64,000 nt of DNA. It comes from Clavelina lepadiformis. Taxonomy: Eukaryota > Chordata > Ascidiacea > Aplousobranchia > Clavelinidae. Each line of letters begins with the position of its first letter. Within the stretch, counting starts at the first letter, position 1. A program made the position numbers and the translations under genes. Positions 18,094 to 29,300 of the stretch are shown here, in pieces. The DNA lies in the NCBI RefSeq assembly GCF_947623445.1, contig NC_135246.1, forward strand, positions 17,281,856 through 17,345,855, in the 5' to 3' direction. The notes below the pieces were generated by a model, which saw only the letters and a program-made list of their open reading frames with translations, was not told the origin of the DNA and searched no databases.

Positions 18094-21000
18094 TTAAATC
18101 AATGACGGTACCGTCATTGGCATCTGTAAAAACTAATATTATGCATACTTTGGCTAAATAGTAAAAAAAGTCCAGAAAAAATACTAACAAAAGTTTCTGG
18201 AATGCAAAATACTAAATTATTTCAGGATCGAGTGGAAGCAATTATTATTAAACAATCCGCCGTTAAGTTTGTTACTTAACAAAATTTACAGTATGATAGC
18301 TTCACATTACATTTCAATTGCATCACATGATTTAGCTTTATGGAGCTAACGATTAATCAACTGAAACAATCTTGATATTATTGACTTATCATCTATAACA
18401 TCATCTCTGCATAACATCATCTCTGATTTGAATCAGATAGTACAACATTGCTTAAAAACAAACCAAATGTGCTATTCATATCCAGCATAATGTAAATAAC
18501 ATTTCTATGATATTCACTACCCAAATGGGAACCATAAACAAATCGTGGCAACTAGGCTGGTAAATTGCAAAAATTCAAAGGCAGCCTTTGACAAATATAA
18601 TCGATCAAGATAGTCATCTCATCAAATCACTATCGAAAACTCTATCTAGCGGTCATCTTATGAACCCTGACGAATTGAACATGTCAGTCTTATCTGATCT
18701 GATCAAGCCTGTCAAATGCTCCCTGAGAACTTCTCCTTGAGCTTAGACTGTACTGGAGTTTTACAGATAAATCCTGCTCGGCGTTGAATACAAAGGGAAA
18801 GAGTGATCGATTTTGAGTAATTTTAATGTTTTGTAACTAAAAAACACCCTCTATCATCATCATATGTACGTCGAACTAGGAGCAAGTGTTACAGAAAATA
18901 CATCAATTCCAGCGGAAATATCTTCATGGAAATGCGGCATATTACAAAAAAATCAATTTTTGAAAAAATGTAGCAATCAGCTTTGTGTAAAATCGAAATA
19001 GCTAAACCAAACGGAATTGGACAATTTTTATAAAATCTTTATTCAATGCTTAACATATTTACGTTTTTATTTTCATAACTTTGACACCAAGCTATACAAA
19101 CAAATATAAAGCCAAGGACCAACGAGAATTTACTTGTAATAATTTGCAAACAAATGTTATTTATTTCTGGAAAACGGCCGTACTTAGTACTCTGTAACAT
19201 TAAAAAACGGCAATCGCATAAAAAAATTCATGTGATAAGATTATAATAACTTGGGGAGTATGGAAATAAATGTTTTATGTAGGTCACGTATAAATAAATA
19301 ATTATTTTTTCAAACAGAAAACTTATTGGCAAATATATATATTATAACTTATATATAATACTTATATATATACTTACTTATAGGTGAGTTAATTATTTAG
19401 CTATAATATCAACCAAAAAGTACTGGTAACCTCTAATGCAGTGAATGCTTTTCACACAGTTCTTGCCACTGAAAACATAATTTCGTGGCACTTTGCATAC
19501 TGAATTGGCTAAGTTTTCTTTTCACTTTGAGAGAAAAGTTTGAATCTTGAACAAAAAAGCGTCATTCAATAGGACAGGTCGCATTGAGCGCAGCATTAAA
19601 TTTGTATTAGTATTGATCGCATCGATCTCTTGCCGGTTTGCGATCAAGCCACTGTTTAGGAAACCGTAAAAAAATCCCTTCACAGTATTCATATCTCTTG
19701 CAAAAAGCGCAAGAACATGTCAATAAATAAAATTTTGAAATAACCCAACTCTAAGTTGAAACAAAAGTGAAAATGTTGTGATTGAAAACTAACTTTATAA
19801 TTCAACGGTGGTATCTTAACAATGCAGTTAGGTCTATAAACTCTTACTGAAAAATTCTTTTAGTTATCAACGACCGCAAAGTTTTCTTGCATCCTTGCAG
19901 GCAACCTACCTTCCTGGAGTTGAGATCAGATAACAAAAAATACATAACACACCCAGAAAATATACCTCATGTTGACAAGTTTTTTGCGGAGCCTAATTGT
20001 ACTGTATTCCTTTCCTGCGTTACCGTGCAAGATAAATAAGCCGATAAACACTAAACTACTGGAACGTAATTAGCCTCAGTAATGGTAATAACCAACTCTA
20101 AAAACATATAGGCCTACGAAATTTAAATAGCCTAACCTTACCCACACTGACGGGTTTCGGTTACCGACCAGAACGCCGTTAATCTTGAAAAACGTGGGTC
20201 AAAGATGAAGTGACTGTTGTGACGTCAGTAAGACTGGCAAAGAAAACATTCCAGGTGATTAATATTTTATAAGTCTGGCATGATTCAATCTCGGCTTGAT
20301 CTTGTTGACTCAGACATATCATCCACAGTCAAAAGGCCAACAAAATCAGTTGAATTTGGTAGGTTTCTTGTTCCACGGTTACATAATCGAGATGTTAATT
20401 GCAGACGAAAGTAGTTGTCAATCGTCCAAACTACTGCATATCCCATGACAATAATGTGTTATAAGATAAAATTATATACACACCTCTACGAAAAGTTACC
20501 TAGGTGAAGGCAATTTTATGCATGCGTTAATAAGTCTTAGGCTTGGCCAATGGGGTCAAAACAACATGTATGCAAGGGCATACCTGAGGGTTAAAATCCC
20601 TGTTCGGACCAGGGTGCGTTCCATCTGCACACCATTATTAAAATCCATTTATTTGCGGTACTATGATTTTTCATGCTGAAACGTCAAAGTTTCTTACCGT
20701 TTCTTTAAAAGCGGGGATCTATTGTCTTATGCTGGTTTTATAAAAGGCGATTATGTAATTTAAACATGCTTCAAAAACATTCTATTAATTATCATTGCAT
20801 AAATGTGGTTACACGCTTACAAAAATCATAACGCCGAATTCGTAATTCGAAATTCGTCGAAACGATGTACACTTAATTTTTTCTTCGGTGCTTGCTTTGT
20901 TTGCTGCCATCGTCCGACGCCATGTAATTAAAACTCTTAGTAAGAGTGGCAAACACTGGCAATGTTCAAAATTTTGCAGATTTGAATAACGTTTACAAAT

Positions 21001-22560
21001 GTGTTCCTTAACTGTTAAAGTTTACTATGCACATCGAGCACACCTTGGTCTTTGTCACGATTGGCAAGCCTGGTCGGAAAAGGAGCTACGTGTCGGTGTC
21101 TAGGCCACGTGTCGGCGTCTAGGCCACTAGTGCATGGCAACGTTACTCAAACTTCAAATTTATTAACACAATGACAATTTGGCGTACACGTTGCTACAAT
21201 TGCATTTGTGTATGGTATGTAATGTATTGCGTGTTTTTATTTATTGCGTATTTAGGAAGCGTAAATCTGAACAGTAAACGCTATATTTTGCTAACCAGAA
21301 TGCATTTCTAACAATGTGTACACGCAGAATTGTCAACGTGCTAATAATTTTGAGTTTTGACCCCTTTCACTAACGACGCCAAGCGCTTATGCCCTACATA
21401 CCAACACGAACAAAAAGTTGTACACATGTATACGAAATTTTACAAACGTGTTACTCGGACTCTTTCAGCCAGGGGCCAGACCTAAAAGTAATTAAGACGC
21501 AACCCATGTAAAACTGCACCTAGGCAAGGCCCTATAGGCTACGTATGTAATCTTCCCTACATGTATGCAGTTTTACCTACGCGTTTAAAATCGCGCGTTT
21601 TGACCCTTACCGCCAACCACTGACACGAACCAATTCCGAATATATTGGTATTTGCATAAAACGGTAAAAACATTTCATTAACATGCTTGAAAATTTTGCT
21701 TATGTCATACCCCAGTCGCTAAACAATTTGCTTTGTTTTAAATAAATAAATAGGGTGTATGTAGAACCTATATCCGTTTGGTGAATGACTTTCATTGTAA
21801 TAAATGTTTTCCCTATACTTAAACTACGTCACCAAACTACATTATTGTTTTTCACCAAAGTCGATAAAAATACAGGTAACATTCGTGCTCACCGAAACGG
21901 ATCTTCCACTCAGGCGATATTTGACGAATCTATGCGGGTGTCGGTTCGTGTTAGCCGATCCCGATTGTGACAACAAAGCCCAACGCAATTCACAGAAAAA
22001 AATGAAAGGTTTTAAAAGACCAAAGCAAACATCCATCCACAGAAGCATAATAAAGTAAACTGTTGAAGCGGAAATAATGACCAAGCGATGACTTGTTCGA
22101 CACAATTGAAAGATACTGTTTAGGTTACGTGGTTTAACTGTACCAGCCTAATTTGAGCCTCTGTAGAAGATAATATAGGCCTATACTTAAAGGATACAAA
22201 GCTTAGAAAGGCAAATATGTGCTACTAACGAGGTTTTAGTGAGGCATCATGGACCATATCGACGTAACTCTGCACAAAATAGTCAGTAACTTGATAGCCG
22301 AGATCTTTCTTTTGTAAGCCTGTGCTGTCTTGAAAGGTTCAGAAGGATTGTTGTAGATACCGTGTTAGTTACTTAGTCGTTTTCAGTTTTATTGGTTTCG
22401 GCAGGATCAAGAACTTGTTTTACTAGCCTACACAATCAGCCAAGATTATAACGTTTGTAGATTATCTACAAACATAGTTAGGCATAGTGTCACCACTTAT
22501 ATTTGATGCAAGCCTGCCGTTAATCGAAACTGCGCTGATTGGCTGCACAGTCAGAAAACT
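18094..22560. other. Gene-poor intergenic region
   Basis: About 4.5 kb without an exon I can support. It holds an alternating (TA)n-rich stretch near 19330-19375 and a tRNA-like repeat at 20541-20605, listed separately. Overlapping short open frames near 21785-22105 exist in three frames and have no splice context or domain. Confidence 0.45.
20541..20605 (+). repeat. tRNA-derived repeat (SINE head) candidate
   Basis: TGGCCAATGGG at 20544-20554 fits a pol III A box. GGTTAAAATCC at 20589-20599 fits a B box with two mismatches. Spacing is about 45 bases. The B box lies in a 5-bp stem with a 7-base loop (AGGG-TTAAAAT-CCCT), as in a tRNA T arm. The acceptor and anticodon stems are not convincing, so this is more likely a decayed tRNA-derived SINE than a working tRNA gene. 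Confidence 0.3.
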
Positions 22561-23775
22561 ATGGAACGACAAACAATCGTCTTGCTTTTGACATTTATGA
22601 CGTCATTATATACGTTCAAAACAACTGCAGAGTTGAATTTACCAAGTGGTATGAAACAAGGTGAGACAAATTTATGCGCTTTTGGAAACAAAATTTGCGT
22701 TCAAAGCTGGTTTGTTTAACATGCCTAGTGCTCAACTTGTTTTTTCAACATCAAATTGCCTTGTCACAGCATCTTCAGAAACAAAAATTGAGTCACTAAA
22801 TTCCGGCCATACTGTGTTGGTTGCATTTAAATTATGACAATTTTGCTATGTGTGACGTGTTCCTTACAATGTAGCAATACATTTACCTCTTAGACCACAC
22901 ATAGAATTTTTCAGTTAGTAATATGAGCCCCATTCTCTTTTGCAGAAGCGTATTGTAGAGGCTGCAAGGCAACTGTAGAAGGTAAGTAAAGCGAGCAATA
23001 TCGTTTACAATAGCCTACTTGGCAGCTTGCAAAAATGCTAACGCGCTACCTTATTAAAATTGTAGCATTGGCGCAAGCGGGAAATTACGTTCAACGATCA
23101 GCAAAGAAAATATGCACCGAAAAATATTTACCTGATCGGGGAAATTCCCACATGGATAAAGCTGACAGGAAAAGTTGCAAACATCTTTTTGGTGAGTTAT
23201 TTTTTGGAACATTTTACAAGTTTAGAAATATATGTTGGATAAGTTCAGCATCTGCTGTATGGACCAAATAACTGTGTTTGATTATGAAATTTTCGTGAAT
23301 AAGCAAAGAAATATTTTAGACAATCTCTATGACCAAAAATCTACGAATGTAGCCTAAACTTACTAATGCAAATATCCTTTCTCCTTTGTCTGGTTCGCTA
23401 TTCTGTCCAACCCATGGACCGTAGATAACTAAGAGTTGGTGTAAATTATTTTTAAACATTTTTTTATTCAGGACTCTATGACCAGGATATTAGCAATAAA
23501 TTTGACAGTCTTTCAAAAACTGACTTCTCCGTTTGGCTTTGTCACGAGAAGTCTTATGCTTGCATGGGTGTGTTCTCTGGCAAAGACAAAAAGAAAACGG
23601 TGAGTATAAACACTCTGACGTAAGTATTGCGTCATAAAGTATGACGTACGGCTCAGTCATGATTTTTTCCCAGTCTACTTCGGAATTTGACGACGAAGCG
23701 ATTCGAAAACTCATCGAAGAAAACAAACATCGTATCAAGACCCCGCACCCTGACTTATACAAAGATGAATTGTAA
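22561..23775 (+). CDS. Saposin-like (canopy/MZB1-type) ER-lumen protein ending in KDEL
   Basis: Five exons join in phase (22561-22660, 22946-22981, 23066-23191, 23472-23599, 23674-23775) to give 163 residues. It has a signal peptide (ERQTIVLLLTFMTSLYTF) and the C-terminus YKDEL, the classical ER-retrieval signal. Six cysteines remain in the body: a CRGC pair near residue 37, then single Cys residues within KICTEKY, KSCKHLFG and the pair in LCHEKSYAC. This CxxC ... C ... C ... C...C order resembles the saposin B-type fold of canopy (CNPY) and MZB1 proteins, which assist folding of membrane and secreted proteins in the ER. Family assignment rests on cysteine pattern, size and ER signal, so it is tentative; the ER location is well supported. 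A 36-base second exon carries the CRGC motif. Confidence 0.8.
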
Positions 23776-24267
23776 CGTCGAAGCACACAACGTTCTTTAG
23801 TTTTGAATTAAAACTTTTTTAGCTTTGTAAAACGTTGAAACGTTGTATTTCCGCCGTTATTTTTGGAACCCGATAAGCTGTAGCTTACTAGCAAAGTTGT
23901 GATAAAACTGTGCGGAACGCCTTGTCACATCATTTGTATTATGGGTGAATAGTAATGCACAATAAATCTGTTTCCCTGAATTACTAATTAGTGTATAAAA
24001 CAGGGTATGAAATACATGCTGCCTTGCTGACGTTAAGTTTAAGCGTCTGAAAACTAGTTTCAAACGTTTGCAAAACATTTAACATAACGTTCTCTTGCTT
24101 AACAAGAAATAGCCAGTAATTAAAATATTTATGTAGGCTACATGTACAAAAACGTAAGTTTCAAAAACATCTTGACGTAAGAAAAAATACAGCAAAAACA
24201 CCTTCGCTACTGCGCAGGCAGGTTAATTACTAACTCAAGATTGAATAGCCACAGACTTATTGTTAAT
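23776..24267. other. Spacer, no gene seen
   Basis: It contains the 3'UTR of the KDEL protein gene. An ATTAAA variant lies about 30 bases after the stop, and AATAAA occurs near 23956. Nothing else was recognised. Confidence 0.4.
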
Positions 24268-24522
24268 CTACACCCACGTCCTTGTTCGTGGCAATCTGCA
24301 CACATGCCGATACGCTGCCATGGATACGGCCAAGTATGCCATCATAAAAATTATTATGCAAGCAAATACTTCGTTTAGCATAGAATGCGGTGCGCTTAAT
24401 GTTTCATATGTAGTGTCATTGACGTTGCTGTGACGTGTTTCGTTGATGACGTCATGCGATATGGTCATAACTCCAAGAAATAATGGATAGTGATTCCAAG
24501 CGTCTGTAGAAAGGCTGAACAT
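24268..24522 (-). CDS. Possible small single-pass membrane protein (84 residues)
   Basis: An intronless minus-strand frame with two N-glycosylation sequons (NET, NDT) in the first half. A hydrophobic helix (VFACIIIFMMAYLAVSMAAY) is followed by a basic tail (RHVCRLPRTRTWV). Outside sequons, one membrane span and a positive inside flank make a coherent type III topology, similar in outline to SMIM or KCNE-type peptides. I do not recognise a specific family. No poly(A) signal or promoter stands out, so a chance open frame cannot be excluded. Confidence 0.35.
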   Translation of the reverse strand: MFSLSTDAWNHYPLFLGVMTISHDVINETRHSNVNDTTYETLSAPHSMLNEVFACIIIFMMAYLAVSMAAYRHVCRLPRTRTWV

Positions 24523-26398
24523 GAGAAGAAAATATGATCTTCGAAGAACCGGATTGCCTCGCTTTCTCTTCTGGATTTTCTACTACGTGACGACTAACGA
24601 CGTGATCCAATTTACGACAAGGAAAAGGTTTATTTTGACGAAATCATAAACTAGCGTTTAAGCCTAGAAATATTTGAGGCATAGATTATGTCACTAAACA
24701 TTCTTCAAACAAAACGCCCCATTATAACCTGCGGATAATCTGAAGATTGTCATTAAAGTACGTAAGTTACTAAGACAGAGGTAACGATAGAGTTAAAGCA
24801 GTGCGTTTAAGTAGCGGAACTATTCTGCCTCGTTAAGTCATTCATTTACTAGAAAACTAAGATTAACTTATTTACCAAGAGTTTCATCCATGGCTTAATG
24901 AGGTTTAAATAGCAAACGGTCAGAAAACCATTTTTCTATTTAACCTGATAAAATTAATTTTCATAATACCACAGTTGTTTGGGACAGCGCACTATAAATA
25001 AATAAATAGGCTAGTCAAAATTCCAGTGTCACCGTAATTGTAAGCTGTCTTGCAAACGTATGAAAATGCAACCGCTTTAGCTGTAAGCTAGAAACTACAG
25101 TATTATATTGTAACTAATTCGTCGCGTGATGTGATGCCTTTTGAACGACTGAGGTCACTGATCCTGAAAACAGCAGTAAGGCTCTCACCTCTGTTGATCT
25201 ACTTCACGCGGACGTGTAAATAGACTGACCTAATTTTCATTATCTTGGACAACACGTAGCGTAAAACAAGGTTTGCTTTTGCGTTAGTTTGTCTTCCGAT
25301 TTTTTTACTTGTCAAACAAGAAACACCTCGTTGTCTAAAAATTTCCAATCTTTTGTAAGAAGTAAAGCTACATATATTATTTATATATAAGTCTATTTTC
25401 ATCGACTGTTTTTCATCCCCATGGAATAAACCGTGAGCTTACGGACGTCGAAATAACGACCTATTGATTAATGTTGCTATCTCTTGTTAATTAGAAATAG
25501 CTTTGTTGGAGTTGCACACAAAGGATATACGTATTACTATTATTATACAAACTGATTTATAAAAAGCAAAAAGTGTTGTAGTTTCACAAATTTTTGATGA
25601 AACGACTCATAAGAATAAAATTCAACGCACGCGAATATATTGAAATATTAATGAGTAGGCTACTGCTTTGTACTTTTATTGCAAGCGGGAAAAATGCAGA
25701 GGAGTCAACTGTGTGAGAACAGCGCACACGGCAGGCAAACAAATCCTGAACAAAACACAGTAAATAAATAGGCTTAAAATGTAAAGGTGGATAATTGCTT
25801 AGTATTCTGCACTTTGCAGATGGGAACAGTACCCGATTCGTCAGCACGGTTCGCGTTAAAATATTAAATATTCAGATCTTTTGGGGCGTTGTAAAGTTAA
25901 ATGTTCATAATTTGGGAAATAAATGGTGATTATGATAATAATGTAGCTACAATGTCACTCCCACTGTCATACACGCAACATTGTTTACAAGCACAGTGGT
26001 TATTTTTTTCATGCTTCCAGATTACAGTACCTAACTTAACATTCAAATGTTAACTGCCACAAAGAATAGGCTTACATAGAGCACTATAAAAACTTTGATA
26101 TAACAGATAAAAACAAAAGCAAAATATGTAGCACCTTTAAAGTTATCTAATTTAACTTGAAATATTTATCAACACAAGCTGTCTAAGCATGAGTTTGATT
26201 CTTCAAGTGTAAGGAAAATATTTATAAAACTGTTTAGGGGAATCCCCATTTACCAAGATCAAATTTGCCAAAGTGCTAATGTTTGCTGGCTGCCTGGATG
26301 CGCGGGGTGTTGCGTGTGAAGCAGGAAAACATCTGAAAATTACGAACGTGGTTGGATTGTTGGCTTAGAATAGAGGAGCGCGTTCGGTTTCAGTCAAA
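24523..26398. other. Intergenic, no gene seen
   Basis: AT-rich sequence with no exon pairs or repeats I could support. The last 100 bases before 26399 should carry the CPT2 promoter and 5'UTR. I see no canonical TATA box placed convincingly. Confidence 0.4.
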
Positions 26399-29300
26399 AT
26401 GAGAGCTGCATCCCAACGAACTTTCACTCATATTAAGGCAATTCAGGTTTGTATAAAAATATTGTGTTGGCTTCTCCATTATGAAGATTCAATTTTCCAA
26501 ATTAGCCTATAGGCTAGAACGCAGTAACTTCTTTGTTCTGGGCTAACTTGGTAGATGAATTTATAGAAATCTCGAGCCGCACTCTGCCTAAACAAAGAAT
26601 ACTCCACCGAGTCATCAGAACATCTTCATCGAAGTATTTTGCCAACTTTACACTTCCAAGATTGTCTTCCCAGGTTAGTGGTTTCCAAAATGTTTTTGCT
26701 TTAAAGAAATATTAAGGTTTTTTGGGTCTAGTGTACAAGTGCACAACCAGATGACGTCACGATTTGAGTAGCTGGAGTCTAGTATACAAATGCATCCTGT
26801 GGTTGTGTACTTGTATACTAGACCCTTTTTTAAACGTAAAATCAATAAAAAGTACAATAAAAATATGGATTTTTTATTTAGACCAAATGACGTTACAGTT
26901 CATTGTGCCAAGGTTCCTCAGTTATATAATATTACTGTAACCTATGTAACACCTTGCATTTTTGCCATTTTTTTTAAATTTTTTGCTACAATATTTTTTG
27001 TTTTATTATGGTATAACAAGATTTGCACCATACTCTTTGCTCTTCACAGTCAATGATGAAAAAGAAAAAAATGTTACACTTGCTATCATATCTATATAGA
27101 TCTCTTAAATTGCCTTATTGGATCTACTTTATTTTTGCCCTTCTATATCAGCCGTGGGTATTAAGGAATTACTATGTCAAACTTTTTTTATTGTCTCGTG
27201 ACCCCTTATCTTGTGGGAGTGCTAATTTACAAGAGATCTATCTAATTGCTGTTGCAAAAGTGTTAAAAAAAATCCGGCTACAAGGCACTATTTCTTGTGA
27301 ATCTAAAATAAATTGCAAAAATACGAAATATGCAAACTATTTTCAAGACTTCCAATACCAAAGCTAGAAGATACTGCTCAACGATACCTTCGGTCACTTA
27401 GAGCTCTAGAAGGTCATCCTGATGTCAACAGTCAATCAATTTATGACACAGAATCTGCTGTAAAATCATTTTTGAAATATGAAGGACCACGTATGTCATA
27501 TTCTGGGTGTAATTTTTATGCTTATGATGACTATAGCAAGATTTTTTAGTTTTTCAGTTTTTTTGTGTGCGTGTTATAATATAAACAATAAAAAAAAAAC
27601 TTTAACGTACTAAGCAGTTGTCAAATAACTGTTGGTACCAAGACATTAATATTGCAGTTCCGTTACAACACTTGCTTCTTTCCATGACTAATGATTTCAA
27701 TTGTAACTTTTTAATCTTGTGTTTTTAAGACTGTTCCTGACTTTGCTTTTTAGAACTCCAGCTTGCCCTTCTTGCAAAAGATGCACAGAATCGACACACA
27801 AGTTACATCAGTCAGCCTTGGTTTGACATGTACCTTAAAAGTCGGCTTCCATTACCGTTGAATTACAATCCATTCATTACTTTTAAACGTGATTCCAATG
27901 AAGCAATGAATGACCAGGTTGGTTTACGTTAGTTTCGGTTTTAACTTGTTTTTCCATTACCTGTGTCTTGTGTTCATGTTGCATATGACTTTAATTGGGA
28001 ATATGAGCCGGTTATAATGTAGTGTAGCCTTAACAATATTTAGATAAATCATATTTTTTACTTTTATCTTTCTTGCTTTGCGTTTAGGCCACTCGATCAA
28101 CAAACATGATTGTTGCAGCAATGAAATTTATGAAAACGTATAACGCAAAGATTCTCTCTCCAGAAGTCTACTATTTAAAGGAAGATGCAAAATCTCCAGG
28201 GTTTCAACGTATGGTCAAGTAAGTAATCATATGGGTGAGTGACACTTCTTGTGGCACAATTTTATAACATTAACATATATGTGATAGAAAATTGCCTCAG
28301 AACTCTAACTTATAGTGATTCATTCTTGTAGGGCATGTGAGTACTAAACGTTTCACTTTGAAAGCAATATTTTCTGTAAGAAGCAACTTGAAGTAAATTA
28401 ATTTGTTTTCAGAATACCTAAAGTATCCATCTTAGTTTTCGTAGGTGACCATGGCATAGTACACATGCATACTAACATCCGAGGACATAATCGTTTGTAG
28501 TTTAATTTGTAGTTATTCTTTTATATCTAAATACTCTGAAGGTTTTCCTGTTGCGTGTAGATGTATTTGTAAACTTTGCATGCGTATAAGTCCTAGGGAA
28601 CCAGGCTTACAAGCACATATTTTAGGTTTGAAAAAATTACGTAAATACCTTCATCAATTATGCCCATTGTAAACAACACAAGAAAAAATAGGACATGTAG
28701 CATTAACAATGTAAAAAATTCTGGAAGTTGTATTCACAAATTGCTTTTAATTAAAACATACTCGTTGAAAGTGTTTTATAGCACATTTAGTAATCGATTA
28801 TGTTGGAGTTCTAGGAAAAATTTGACTTAAATCATAGTTTAAAAGTTTTGTGAGTAGATTGTATTTTGATTGCAATTTGTTTGAGTTTAGGAGCATTTAA
28901 GTTCTACTGTCAAAGTCACTGTGTCCTACTTACATGTTACGTGTTCTAGCGCCAGTTATTCAATTTGCCTCCTGACATCGCAGTGATTGGTACACGATCG
29001 TATATGATTGGTCAAATGTTTGTTTGTCCTTCTACCTACATAGATTTCTTCCAAGCACTTTAATGCTGCGTTACATTCCTATGATGAAATATGGTGCCTA
29101 CCCTTTGGATATGAGTCAATTTGTTAATCTCTTAAGTTCAACAAGGATTCCGAGGGAAGAGAGGGATGAACTCGTCACTTATCCAAGTTCAAAGTAAAAA
29201 ATATAATAGAATACTATTAATGCAGAAAATGTGAATAGTATGAGCAGAAGGTTGGTATAATTTTAGCTTAAATGCAATATCATAGCTTGGTTTTAACTTC

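Noticed and set aside
21785-22105. Overlapping open frames in three frames on both strands
   Set aside because: Mutually overlapping, low-complexity, no signal peptide, domain or splice context; likely chance.
26790-27056. Plus-strand hydrophobic open frame in CPT2 intron 2
   Set aside because: T-rich intron sequence, partly inside the inverted-repeat element; no domain and no splice fit.
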